This document shows, piece by piece, positions 31,450-40,505 of a stretch of DNA of 64,000 bases. The notes under the pieces are model-generated. The model did no database searches and had not been told where the DNA came from. It saw only the letters and a program-made list of their open reading frames with translations. Numbering within the stretch: the first letter of the stretch is position 1; every line of letters starts with the position of its first letter. The DNA is taken from NCBI RefSeq assembly GCF_900182725.1, contig NZ_FXTO01000002.1:124001-188000 (forward strand), given 5' to 3'. Source of the stretch: Thalassovita litoralis (lineage in GTDB: Bacteria; Pseudomonadota; Alphaproteobacteria; Rhodobacterales; Rhodobacteraceae). A program made the position numbers and the translations under genes.

Positions 31450-34002
31450 TTACGCCTTGCGGATGCGATCCACCATTTCGCGGGTGTCACGGCTTAGCCC
31501 CGGTTGCGCCAATATCCGGTCCAGTTGCGTGGCAATCAGCGCCTGCCGGTCGGGATCGTAGCGTTTCCATGTTTCAAAGGATGAACACATCCGGGCCGTG
31601 GTTTGCGGGTTCAGCGGGTCCAACTGGATCAGCCAATCTGCCAACACCGCATAGCCCGCGCCGCTGGCGTGGTGGAACCCGGCGGGGTTCATCGCCAAGG
31701 CTCCCAGCGTGGCGCGGAAACGGTTGGGGTTCTTCATGCTGAAATCTGGGTGCGCGGTCAGCGTGCGGGTGATTGCGGCGGCCTGATCGGGATCAGCCTG
31801 CACGATTTGCATGGTGAACCATTTGTCGATCACCAGCCGGTCATGTTTCCACTGGTCATAGAAATCCGCAGTTGCAGCATCGCCATTTCCGGCAGACAGC
31901 AGGCAGGCAAAGGCGGCCAATTGCTGCGTCATGTTATCGGCTGCATCATACTGTTTTTGCGCCTGCGCACCGCCATCCAGACGGGTCAACAGCCCCAGCG
32001 CCGCATTGGCCAGCGCCCGTGCGCCGGATTGTGCGGCATCGGGGGCATACTCCCCGTCCACCTGATATTGGGCGTAAATCCGGGGCAGAAGATCCTGCAT
32101 ATGCTGGGCTGTGGCCTGTTTCAGGGTTTCCAGCGCTTGCCAGATTGCCTGTGGGTCGGGCGTGTTGCCCATATCAAACAGGGTTTGCGCCAGATCGTCC
32201 TGGCTGGGCAGGCCCAATGCCAGCGCCCGGAAGGCCGGGTCCAGCGTATCGTCCCGCACAACGGCGGTCAGCGAGTCCAGATAGGATGTATCCGGCGCAT
32301 CCCCGTTGCGGATCATGCGGATCAGCCCATCGCGGGCCAGTGCGCGGCCTGCTTCCCATTTGTTGAAGGGGTCGGTGTCATGCGCCAGCAGAAACGCGCG
32401 TTCTTCGTTGGTGCTGTCGCGGTGCAGGATCACCGGCGCGGAAAAACCGCGCAGGATGGACGGCACGGGCCGCGTGGCCAGCCCCTCGAAGGTAAAGCTT
32501 TGCTCGACCTCGGTCATTTCCAGAATGGTTGTGGGCAGAACCTCGTCCCCGTTGGGGTTCAGTAGCCCCACGGCAATCGGGATCACGCGCGGGTCTTTCA
32601 CGTCCTGCCCCGGTGTGGGGGGCGTATCCTGCCGGAAGGTCACGGTATAGGTGCCGTCCGTGAAAGCCTCGGACACTGACAGGCGTGGGGTGCCTGCCTG
32701 TGAATACCAGCGTTTGAACTGGGTCAGATCGCGGCCCGTGGCATCCTCGAACACTTTCAGCCAGTCTTCGATTGTGGCGGCATCGCCATCGTGGCGGGTG
32801 AAATACAGGTCCAGTGCCTTATAATATGCGTCATCCCCGACTAGCGTTTTCAGCATCCCGATCAGTTCCGCGCCTTTTTCGTAAACCGTGGCAGTGTAGA
32901 AATTGTTAATCTCGACAAAGCTTTCGGGGCGGACCGGATGGGCCAGCGGGCCGTTATCTTCGCGGAACTGGCGGGCGCGAAGCTGAATCACGTCGGAAAT
33001 CCGTTTCACGGGTTCCGAGCGCATATCGGCGGTAAACTGGGAATCGCGGTAAACGGTCAGCCCTTCTTTCAGGCACAGTTGGAACCAGTCGCGGCAGGTG
33101 ATGCGGTTGCCGGTCCAGTTGTGGAAATATTCATGGGCGATAATTGCCTCGATCCGTTCAAAATTCAGATCGGTGGACGTATCGGGCGAGGCCAGAACAC
33201 AGGACGAATTAAAGACATTCAGCCCCTTGTTTTCCATCGCCCCCATGTTGAAATCATCCACGGCGACGATGTTGAAAATATCCAGATCGTATTCCCGGCC
33301 ATAAACATCTTCATCCCATTTCATAGATTTTTTCAGGGCTTCCATGCCAAAGGCGCATTTGTCCTGATCGCCGGGGCGGACCCAGATGTTCAGTTCCACA
33401 TCCCTGCCGGATTGGGTGGTGAACCGATCCGGGTGGTTGATCAGGTCGCCCGCAACCAGCGCGAACAGATAGGCCGGTTTGGGCCACGGATCATGCCATT
33501 CGGCCCAGCCATCGCCCTGTGCGATGGGGTTGCCGTTGGACAAAAGAACGGGTTCGGCCCCTTCGATGCGCACGGTAAACGTGGCCATGACATCGGGACG
33601 GTCGGGGTAAAAAGTGATTTTGCGAAAACCCTCAGCCTCGCATTGGGTGCAATACATGCCGTTGGACATATAAAGCCCTTCCAGCGCGGTATTGGTGGCG
33701 GGGCTGATTTCAACCTCGGCTTCCCAGTCGAACGCGGTATCGGGGACATCGCAGGTCAGCCCGGTATCGGTGAATGTGGGGGTAATCTGTTGCCCGTCAA
33801 TCGTGCAGCGGATGGGGGTCAGGGCTTCGCCGTGCAGAAAGAACGCCTGTTTCGGGGCGTTTGGGGTGGGTGTAAAGCGGATTTTGGAAATCACCCGCGT
33901 CGCTGTGGGGGCCAGCCGAAAGGTCAGATGCACAGATTCCACGGTCCAGCCAAAGGGCGTGTAATCGGACAGATAGATCGTCTGCGGTGCGGCATCTTTC
34001 AT
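31450..34002 (-). CDS. pepN: Aminopeptidase N (M1)
   Basis: Zinc aminopeptidase of broad specificity in peptide turnover (EC 3.4.11.2). 850 aa, close to the E. coli-type enzyme. The substrate-binding GAMENKGLN and the zinc motif HEYFHNWTGNR, with the distal glutamate in LKEGLTVYRD, are present. C-terminal helical domain up to the end. An AAAGGA site eight bases upstream supports ATG 34002. Its promoter must lie in the 252 bases shared with divergent glcB. Confidence 0.96.
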   Translation of the reverse strand: MKDAAPQTIYLSDYTPFGWTVESVHLTFRLAPTATRVISKIRFTPTPNAPKQAFFLHGEALTPIRCTIDGQQITPTFTDTGLTCDVPDTAFDWEAEVEISPATNTALEGLYMSNGMYCTQCEAEGFRKITFYPDRPDVMATFTVRIEGAEPVLLSNGNPIAQGDGWAEWHDPWPKPAYLFALVAGDLINHPDRFTTQSGRDVELNIWVRPGDQDKCAFGMEALKKSMKWDEDVYGREYDLDIFNIVAVDDFNMGAMENKGLNVFNSSCVLASPDTSTDLNFERIEAIIAHEYFHNWTGNRITCRDWFQLCLKEGLTVYRDSQFTADMRSEPVKRISDVIQLRARQFREDNGPLAHPVRPESFVEINNFYTATVYEKGAELIGMLKTLVGDDAYYKALDLYFTRHDGDAATIEDWLKVFEDATGRDLTQFKRWYSQAGTPRLSVSEAFTDGTYTVTFRQDTPPTPGQDVKDPRVIPIAVGLLNPNGDEVLPTTILEMTEVEQSFTFEGLATRPVPSILRGFSAPVILHRDSTNEERAFLLAHDTDPFNKWEAGRALARDGLIRMIRNGDAPDTSYLDSLTAVVRDDTLDPAFRALALGLPSQDDLAQTLFDMGNTPDPQAIWQALETLKQATAQHMQDLLPRIYAQYQVDGEYAPDAAQSGARALANAALGLLTRLDGGAQAQKQYDAADNMTQQLAAFACLLSAGNGDAATADFYDQWKHDRLVIDKWFTMQIVQADPDQAAAITRTLTAHPDFSMKNPNRFRATLGALAMNPAGFHHASGAGYAVLADWLIQLDPLNPQTTARMCSSFETWKRYDPDRQALIATQLDRILAQPGLSRDTREMVDRIRKA

Positions 34003-34156
34003 CGCGGTATCCTTTCAGGGTGTCGGCGTTGGCCTGACCCTAGGCTTCGGGGCAGGGGGCTTCAATGGGGGCTTATGGAAAATCCGTCAGGCAATCCTGC
34101 CCAACCATCCAGCACTTAAAACCGGGTTTGGATTATTTGGGGATTTTTGAAGCACC

Positions 34157-34176
34157 TTGGTAAGAATTGGTAAAAA
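34157..34176. promoter_or_regulatory. Tandem 10-base repeat in the pepN-glcB intergenic region
   Basis: TTGGTAAGAA (34157-34166) is followed immediately by TTGGTAAAAA (34167-34176), a one-helical-turn direct repeat about 80 bases before the glcB start. ACCAATT, complementary to the AATTGGT inside it, occurs near 34224. It looks like a regulator site for glcB; the regulator is not identifiable. Confidence 0.45.
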
Positions 34177-34254
34177 AATATGACCACGATTGTTGCCTAT
34201 AGGAAACTTCCGTTCTATTGAGAAACCAATTCAGCGCATTTCAGGGAGATTGGC

Positions 34255-36393
34255 ATGTCTAACCGGATCGAAAAATACGGGCTTCAGGTGGCACCGGAGC
34301 TGGTGAACTTCATCGAGGGCGAGGCCCTGCCCGGAACCGGGGTAGTGGCGGACGCGTTTTGGGCTGGCCTGTCGGCGCTGGCACATGACTTGGGACCGAA
34401 AAACCGCGCCCTGCTGGAAAAGCGCGAAGAAATCCAACAAAAGTTGGATGGCTGGCACATTTCCCATCGCGGACAGCCGCATGACGCTGCGGCCTATCAG
34501 GCGTTCCTGAAAGAAATCGGGTATCTGGTGCCGGAAGGTGCGGATTTCCAGATTGAAACCACTGGCGTTGATCCTGAAATCGCCACGGTGCCGGGGCCGC
34601 AATTGGTGGTGCCGATTATGAATGCCCGTTTTGCCCTGAACGCGGCGAATGCTCGCTGGGGCAGCCTGTATGACGCGCTGTATGGCACGGATGCGCTGGG
34701 CGATTTGCCTGCGGGCAAGGGATATGACGCCGCGCGTGGGGCGCGGGTGATCGCATGGGGTCGCGATTTTCTGGATAAGGCGGTGCCGCTGGCCGCAGGA
34801 TCATGGGTGGATGTTGCGCCGCTGGCGGTGGCCGGTGGGGCGCTGACTGTGGCGCTGGCCGATCCGGCCTGTTTTGTGGGCTATCAGGGGGCGGCTGACG
34901 CGCCCACGGCCATTGTGCTGCGGCATAACGGGTTGCACATCATCATTGATATTGATGGCAGCAGCCCGATTGGTAGCAGCGATGCCGCCGGAATTTCCGA
35001 TATCCGTCTGGAATCGGCCATGTCGACCATCATGGATTGCGAAGATTCCGTGGCTGCCGTGGATGCCGAAGATAAGACGCTGGCCTATCGTAACTGGCTG
35101 GGCCTGATGAAGGGCGATCTGGCCGAAACCTTTGAAAAGGGCGGTCAGACGATGACCCGCCGCATGAACCCCGATCTGGAATTTACCAACCCGAACGGCG
35201 AGGCGTTTACGCTCAAGGGCCGTTCGCTGATGCTGGTGCGCAACGTGGGGCATTTGATGACCAACCCCGCCGTGCTGGATCGTGACGGGTACGAGATTGG
35301 CGAAGGGCTGATGGACGCGCTGTGTACCACGCTGATTGCCATGCACGACCTGCGCAAAACCGACGGTGCGCGCAATTCGCTGCACGGGTCGGTCTATGTG
35401 GTGAAACCCAAGATGCACGGGCCGGAAGAAGTGGCCTTTGCCGACGAGATCTTCACCAAGGTCGAGGATATTCTGGGTCTGCCGCAATACACCGTCAAGC
35501 TGGGTATCATGGACGAGGAACGCCGCACTTCGGTCAACCTCAAGGAATGTATCCGCGCCGCGAAAAACCGTGTGGCCTTTATCAATACGGGGTTCCTTGA
35601 CCGGACAGGGGACGAGATTCACAGCAGTATGGAAGCAGGCCCGTTCCTGCCCAAGGGCGAGATGAAAACGACGCCGTGGATTTTGTCTTACGAGGATCGC
35701 AACGTCGATATTGGATTGGCCTGCGGGTTGCAGGGCAAGGCGCAGATCGGCAAGGGCATGTGGGCCATGCCCGACATGATGGCCGCGATGCTGGAGGCCA
35801 AGATCGGACATCCGCAATCGGGTGCGAATTGTGCCTGGGTGCCGTCGCCCACCGCCGCTACGCTGCACGCGACCCATTATCATCAGGTCGATGTGAAAGC
35901 GCGGCAGGATCAGATCAAGGCAGGCGGCCCGCGTGGGACGCTGACCGATCTGCTGACCATCCCGGTCGCCACCGGGCGCAACTTCAGCGACGAGGAAATC
36001 ACCCGCGAGATCGAAAACAACGCGCAGGGTATTCTGGGCTATGTGGTGCGCTGGGTGGATCAGGGCGTGGGCTGTTCCAAGGTGCCGGACATTCATGATG
36101 TAGGCCTGATGGAGGACCGCGCGACCTGCCGGATTTCCAGTCAGGCTTTGGCGAACTGGCTGCATCATGGCGTGGTGTCCGAGGCCCGCGTGATGGAAGC
36201 CATGCAGAAAATGGCCGCTGTGGTGGATCGTCAGAACGCGGGCGATGCGGCGTATCGGCCAATGGCGCCGGGGTTTGACGGGATTGCGTTTCAGGCGGCC
36301 TGTGATCTGGTGTTCAAGGGACGGGTGCAGCCCAGCGGCTATACCGAACCCGTGCTGCATCAACGGCGGTTGGAACTGAAAGCGGCGGGCTGA
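34255..36393 (+). CDS. glcB: Malate synthase G
   Basis: Condenses glyoxylate with acetyl-CoA to malate (EC 2.3.3.9), used for growth on C2 compounds, glycolate and acetate. 712 aa, the monomeric G isoform. Characteristic segment [18 protein letters not shown] and LGLMKGDL, plus [17 protein letters not shown] and C-terminal [20 protein letters not shown] six bases upstream marks the start. The next gene is a GlcG-like protein, recalling the E. coli glc order. Confidence 0.97.
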   Translation: MSNRIEKYGLQVAPELVNFIEGEALPGTGVVADAFWAGLSALAHDLGPKNRALLEKREEIQQKLDGWHISHRGQPHDAAAYQAFLKEIGYLVPEGADFQIETTGVDPEIATVPGPQLVVPIMNARFALNAANARWGSLYDALYGTDALGDLPAGKGYDAARGARVIAWGRDFLDKAVPLAAGSWVDVAPLAVAGGALTVALADPACFVGYQGAADAPTAIVLRHNGLHIIIDIDGSSPIGSSDAAGISDIRLESAMSTIMDCEDSVAAVDAEDKTLAYRNWLGLMKGDLAETFEKGGQTMTRRMNPDLEFTNPNGEAFTLKGRSLMLVRNVGHLMTNPAVLDRDGYEIGEGLMDALCTTLIAMHDLRKTDGARNSLHGSVYVVKPKMHGPEEVAFADEIFTKVEDILGLPQYTVKLGIMDEERRTSVNLKECIRAAKNRVAFINTGFLDRTGDEIHSSMEAGPFLPKGEMKTTPWILSYEDRNVDIGLACGLQGKAQIGKGMWAMPDMMAAMLEAKIGHPQSGANCAWVPSPTAATLHATHYHQVDVKARQDQIKAGGPRGTLTDLLTIPVATGRNFSDEEITREIENNAQGILGYVVRWVDQGVGCSKVPDIHDVGLMEDRATCRISSQALANWLHHGVVSEARVMEAMQKMAAVVDRQNAGDAAYRPMAPGFDGIAFQAACDLVFKGRVQPSGYTEPVLHQRRLELKAAG

Positions 36394-36408
36394 TTTCGAT
36401 TGGAAAGG

Positions 36409-36429
36409 CTGGGGGTTTTGCACCCCCAG
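36409..36429 (+). other. Hairpin between glcB and the GlcG-like gene
   Basis: CTGGGGGT/ACCCCCAG forms an 8-bp stem with a five-base loop, directly before copy C of the 22-base motif. No T-run follows. It could be a weak terminator or a processing site adjusting expression of the downstream gene. Confidence 0.5.
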
Positions 36430-36438
36430 ACCCCCGCA

Positions 36439-36460
36439 GAGTATTTTAAGCAAGATGAAA
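36439..36460 (+). repeat. Copy C of the 22-base intergenic motif
   Basis: GAGTATTT, three bases, GCAAGATGAAA, ending 11 bases before the preferred start of the GlcG-like gene; the following AGGGG can act as its ribosome binding site, as in copy A. Confidence 0.75.
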
Positions 36461-36471
36461 AGGGGATGGGG

Positions 36472-36900
36472 ATGTCCGGGATTTCATTGAAAAAGGCGCG
36501 GATCATTATCCGAAAGGCGATGGACGCGGGAAACGCGGCGGGGATGAAACCGTTGAGCGTGGTTGTGTTGGATGCCGGTGGGCATGTCATCGCATTTGAG
36601 CGCAGCGACGGGGCCGCGCCGGGCCGGTTCGCGATTGCGCAGGGCAAGGCCTATGGCACGGTCATGCTGGGCATGGCCGGGAAGGCGCAGATGGCACGGG
36701 CCGAAGCGCAGGCCTATTTCATGGCGGCGGTAAACGGGGTTTACGGCGGTCAGGTTATCCCGGTGCCGGGTGGCGTTCTGGTGCGTGATAAACGCGGCAC
36801 GGTGCTGGGCGCTGTCGGCGTGACGGGCGATACATCTGACAACGATGCGGCGGCAGCCCTGGCCGGGATCGAAGCGGCGGGATTGTTGGGCGAGGCCTGA
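36472..36900 (+). CDS. GlcG/HbpS family protein
   Basis: 142 aa protein of the GlcG/HbpS (DUF336) fold; members include the unassigned GlcG of the E. coli glycolate operon and heme-binding HbpS. Motifs ARIIIRKAMDAG, PLSVVVLDAGGHVIAFERSDGA and IGVTGDTSDNDAAAA-like end. ATG 36472 is preferred over 36466 because AGGGG is then correctly spaced. Position after glcB suggests a role in C2 metabolism, an inference only. A possible terminator follows at 36924. Confidence 0.85.
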   Translation: MSGISLKKARIIIRKAMDAGNAAGMKPLSVVVLDAGGHVIAFERSDGAAPGRFAIAQGKAYGTVMLGMAGKAQMARAEAQAYFMAAVNGVYGGQVIPVPGGVLVRDKRGTVLGAVGVTGDTSDNDAAAALAGIEAAGLLGEA

Positions 36901-36923
36901 TCCCCTGCCGAAATCGCAGGCAT

Positions 36924-36965
36924 CTGCGCGGGCGCTGTGCGTTTTCGCGCAGGTTTCTTGTTTTG
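36924..36965 (+). terminator. Possible terminator after the GlcG-like gene
   Basis: CTGCGCG (36924-36930) pairs with CGCGCAG (36946-36952) around a 15-base loop, followed by GTTTCTTGTTTTG. The loop is large and the T-run is interrupted, so efficiency is doubtful. Confidence 0.4.
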
Positions 36966-37017
36966 TAACTTGTTCGGGGCATATACTCTGGCAGGGAAAG
37001 ACAGGAAAAGGCGCGAC

Positions 37018-37794
37018 ATGACCCGACCCATCGTAGGCATCATCGGCAACCATCATCTGATCAACGAAACCTATCAGGTTCACGCGGGCGGTGTGATGAA
37101 CACCGAAGCGGTGTCTTGTGTGTCGGGATGTTTGCCGGTGCTGATCGCCGCCGATCCGCGATTTGTCAGCGTCGATGAATTGCTGGAAACCTGTGACGGG
37201 TTCGTGCTGACTGGCGGGCGGCCCAATGTCCACCCCGAAGAATACGGCGAACCGGCCACCGCCGCGCATGGGGATTTTGATCGTAACCGCGATGCGATTA
37301 CCTTGCCGCTGGTGCGGGCCTGCGTGGACCGTGGGCAGCCGTTTTTGGGGATTTGCCGGGGCTTCCAAGAGGTGAACGTAGCGATGGGCGGGTCTTTGTA
37401 CCCTGAAATCCGCGATTTGCCGGGGCGGATGAACCACCGGATGCCCCCGGATGGCACGCTGGAAGAAAAATTTGCCCTGCGCCATAAGGTGACATTCACC
37501 GAAGGCGGGCCGTTTCATCACCTGATGGGCGCGCCCGAAGTGATGACCAATACGCTGCATGGGCAGGGGATCAAGACCGCAGGCAAGCGGATCGTGATCG
37601 ACGGTTACGCCCCCGATGGCACGCCCGAGGCGATTTATGTCGAAGGGGCCAAAGGATTTACCATGTCCGTGCAATGGCACCCCGAATGGGACGCGGCGAA
37701 CGATCCGGTGTCACGCCCGCTGTTCAGCGCTTTTGGCGATGCGGTGCGGGATTGGGCGGCACAGAAAACCGGCCGTTTGTTGAAAACCGCCTGA
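37018..37794 (+). CDS. Class I glutamine-amidotransferase-like hydrolase (peptidase C26, PuuD type)
   Basis: 258 aa, resembling gamma-glutamyl-GABA hydrolase PuuD of the putrescine pathway. The nucleophile is C113 in FLGICRGFQEVN and the partners are H221 and E223 in VQWHPEW, so the catalytic triad is complete. ATG 37018 starts the family N-terminus RPIVGIIGNH; upstream codons in this frame are unrelated. No other putrescine genes are adjacent, so the substrate could be another gamma-glutamyl compound. Confidence 0.87.
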   Translation: MTRPIVGIIGNHHLINETYQVHAGGVMNTEAVSCVSGCLPVLIAADPRFVSVDELLETCDGFVLTGGRPNVHPEEYGEPATAAHGDFDRNRDAITLPLVRACVDRGQPFLGICRGFQEVNVAMGGSLYPEIRDLPGRMNHRMPPDGTLEEKFALRHKVTFTEGGPFHHLMGAPEVMTNTLHGQGIKTAGKRIVIDGYAPDGTPEAIYVEGAKGFTMSVQWHPEWDAANDPVSRPLFSAFGDAVRDWAAQKTGRLLKTA

Positions 37795-37808
37795 TTTCCT
37801 GCCGCGCT

Positions 37809-40361
37809 TCAGGCCGGGGTTAGCAGCCGTGCCTCGTATTCGCGCAGGCAGGGGCGGGCCGTGTCACCAAAACTGTCGGGATCGCTGCGCAATTCCGGGA
37901 ACAGGGCGAATAATTCCTCGCGCGCGCTGCCCATAACCCCGTTCAGCCCATGCCGTCCGGGGTGGAAGCTTTCGCTGGCGGCCCCTTCGGCAAAGATGAT
38001 TTCGTGCCGGTCAAACAGGATATGGACATAGTCGATCTGGTCTTTTTCGACTTGCCGGATCGTTTTGCCGTTGACCAGATGCCGGGCCGCGACCAGCACC
38101 TCGGTGGAGTTGAACAGCAAGGTTGCCGCTGGGGAATGGTGCAATATCCGGTGCTGCGGCGATACGATCAGGGCACGATGATTGCCCACGGTTCCGGGGG
38201 CGAAACGGATTGGGGCAAATTCACCCTGACCGGGGACGCGCCGCCGCCCGGCCCAGCGGACGGGTTGCACGCCATTGTCGCGGGTAATGACCGGGTCGCC
38301 GGGGCGTAAATCCTCGATCCGGCGGGGTCCGTGTGGGGTTTCGATACGGGTGCCTGCCTTGAAGCAGATGACCACGGATTCAATGTTTGAAAAGGTAACG
38401 ACTGTGCCATCGGCCAATGTGACGCTGCCCGCCAGATCGCTGGGGACGGTGTTGGTATAGGTGATCGACCCCCAGTCGATCTGTCCGCCAAAGTCGATTG
38501 TGTCGCCGGACCCTTCGCCGCCTTCGCCGCCATCAATGGTGATTGTGCCGCCGCCGCCCTGAATGGTGAAGGTATCGTCGCCTGCGCCGCCTGTAGCGGT
38601 ATCGCCACTGCCAACGGTGATCTGATCGTTACCCGTGCCACCCGACAGGATGTCAGCCCCGCCCCCGCCCGACAGGATGTCGTCACCGTCGCCGCCGATC
38701 AGCGTGTCGTTGCCATCGCCTCCAAGCAACGAGTCATTGCCGATGCCGCCGTCAACCAGATCGTTCCCGGTGCCGCCAAGGATGGTGTCGTCGCCTTCTT
38801 CGCCATAAAGGAAGTCATCGGCCCCGGCGCCATCTATGTAATCGTTGCCGCCCCCGCCGTAGAACACGTTGGTCCAGGCGGTGCCATTGTCGATCCCCTG
38901 CATATCATAGCCGGTCAGGGTGTCGTCCCAGTCAGAGCCGATAATCCCGTCCAGACCGCCCGCCAATGTGTCGCCTTCGGCATCGCCGCCGCTGGCGGTG
39001 CCAAGGCCAAGGTTGACGTCGACCCCGGCAGAAGACCCGGAATAATCCAGATAGTCCATGCCAGCGCCAGAGCTAAGGCTGTCGCCCCCCGCGCCACCGG
39101 CCAACGTGTCATTGCCGACGCCGCCGATCAGCGTATCGCTGCCATCGCCCCCGCCCAGCCAGTCATCGCCGTCTTCGCCATAGATCAGATCGTCGCCCGC
39201 GCCGCCCAGAATGGTGTCGTCGCCCGGCGTCAGCGGGATGGTTTCAAAATGCACATCCGAAACAATCAGGATTTGGCCATTCGCAAATCCGTTGTCGTAA
39301 TCAATGCTGATGGATTGAACCGGGCCGGGGATCGTGACTAGCACGGACCCATCTGCATCGGTATAGCTGTCGCGGGTCAGATCGGCGGTTACGGTGTTGC
39401 CGGAAACGACATCCTCGCCATTATCCCCCAGCAGAACTGTAACAGTGTTCCCGTTGGCATCCACGGCGGTGATGGTGATCACGTCCTGCCAGCCGTCCTG
39501 TAAACCGTCCACATCGTTCAGGCGAAAGCTGACGTTTTCCACGTTGTCGGAGAAAGAATCCGGCTGGTTCGTTGTGAAATCAAGCGTGACCGTTCCGGCG
39601 TCGCCGGTGTTCTGGCTGCCGATCTCTAGCGCAGAGGTGCTGTTGAACCCCTCGCCGCTGCCGACATAGGACGTGGTGGTGGATTCAACGGTGAAAGTCG
39701 TGTTTGGGTTGCCATCCGTCGAAAAGCTGACATTGACATCCATGACGCCCGTGGTTTGGGTAAACCCGCCAGAGATGTCTTGTTCATCGCTGCCCGCAGA
39801 GGACCAGTTCATCGATTCCGCAGTAGAGGCGGCGGAGGTAACATCATCGCCGTAAATAACGTCATTGCCATCGCCGCCGTCGATGTAATCACTGCCGCCG
39901 CCGCCAGTGATGGTGTCATCCCCTGAGCCTGCATATACGGTGTCATCGCCGCCTGCGGCCTCGATGGAATCGCCCATGCCGCCGGTGCCTGTGCCGATCC
40001 CGTCATCCACATGGTCACCATCCGGATCGCCACCGTAGCTGGCATCAATCAGATCGTCCGCGCCGGTGCCTTCGACCGTGTCGTCCAGTGTCGTATAGCT
40101 GGGGACCGTGCTGGCCGAGGCGGATTGTACCAGATTGAGCGTTGAACTGGGAACGAAATACACGTTCCCATTCGTTGCTTCGTAATAGGTGCCGGTGATG
40201 GTCCGATAGGACGAGGATTGATACCAATATTGTCGTCCATAATAGCTCATGCTGCCCGATCCGATGACGGATGCGCTGCTGAAGCTATAGGTGGAGGTGC
40301 CGATGGTATCGCCACTATTTAACGAATAATTACCAAGTGTAACCAGATACCCGGTGGGCAT
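37809..40361 (-). CDS. RTX-repeat protein with C-terminal Hint domain
   Basis: 850 aa, probably secreted. Calcium-binding RTX nonapeptide arrays of GGxGxDxxx type occur at about 100-175 and 380-620, with a beta-sandwich-like region between. The C-terminal 185 residues are a Hedgehog/intein (Hint) domain: nucleophile C666 in [15 protein letters not shown] and block-B-like SPQHRIL. Such Hint domains can cleave the chain before the cysteine. No C-terminal His-Asn splice junction or following extein exists, so splicing is not expected. No type I secretion genes are nearby. It converges with the C26 hydrolase gene, 14 bases apart. Confidence 0.87.
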   Translation of the reverse strand: MPTGYLVTLGNYSLNSGDTIGTSTYSFSSASVIGSGSMSYYGRQYWYQSSSYRTITGTYYEATNGNVYFVPSSTLNLVQSASASTVPSYTTLDDTVEGTGADDLIDASYGGDPDGDHVDDGIGTGTGGMGDSIEAAGGDDTVYAGSGDDTITGGGGSDYIDGGDGNDVIYGDDVTSAASTAESMNWSSAGSDEQDISGGFTQTTGVMDVNVSFSTDGNPNTTFTVESTTTSYVGSGEGFNSTSALEIGSQNTGDAGTVTLDFTTNQPDSFSDNVENVSFRLNDVDGLQDGWQDVITITAVDANGNTVTVLLGDNGEDVVSGNTVTADLTRDSYTDADGSVLVTIPGPVQSISIDYDNGFANGQILIVSDVHFETIPLTPGDDTILGGAGDDLIYGEDGDDWLGGGDGSDTLIGGVGNDTLAGGAGGDSLSSGAGMDYLDYSGSSAGVDVNLGLGTASGGDAEGDTLAGGLDGIIGSDWDDTLTGYDMQGIDNGTAWTNVFYGGGGNDYIDGAGADDFLYGEEGDDTILGGTGNDLVDGGIGNDSLLGGDGNDTLIGGDGDDILSGGGGADILSGGTGNDQITVGSGDTATGGAGDDTFTIQGGGGTITIDGGEGGEGSGDTIDFGGQIDWGSITYTNTVPSDLAGSVTLADGTVVTFSNIESVVICFKAGTRIETPHGPRRIEDLRPGDPVITRDNGVQPVRWAGRRRVPGQGEFAPIRFAPGTVGNHRALIVSPQHRILHHSPAATLLFNSTEVLVAARHLVNGKTIRQVEKDQIDYVHILFDRHEIIFAEGAASESFHPGRHGLNGVMGSAREELFALFPELRSDPDSFGDTARPCLREYEARLLTPA

Positions 40362-40505
40362 TATACTGCTCCTGCCTTTGGGGATTTCTGGCGAAACCCC
40401 CTGCCTTTTGCCTTTATTTACCTTCTTTCGAGGTATTTTTACGCAAAAGATACTTCAGACAGGGCCTTGCGGCAAGTGAAGCGGCGCGCGAAGTCGCCGC
40501 TTGTG

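Noticed and set aside
34801-36453. 550-codon minus frame
   Set aside because: Antisense to glcB, His/Arg-rich, no recognisable motifs.
37018-37794. Assignment as an imidazole glycerol phosphate or anthranilate synthase glutaminase
   Set aside because: Motifs match the C26 hydrolase type with FLGICRGFQEVN; no synthase partner is nearby.
38500-39250. Repetitive GC-rich DNA resembling a tandem repeat or CRISPR-like array
   Set aside because: The periodicity of about 27 bases comes from nine-residue RTX repeats in the encoded protein; there are no constant repeats and unique spacers.
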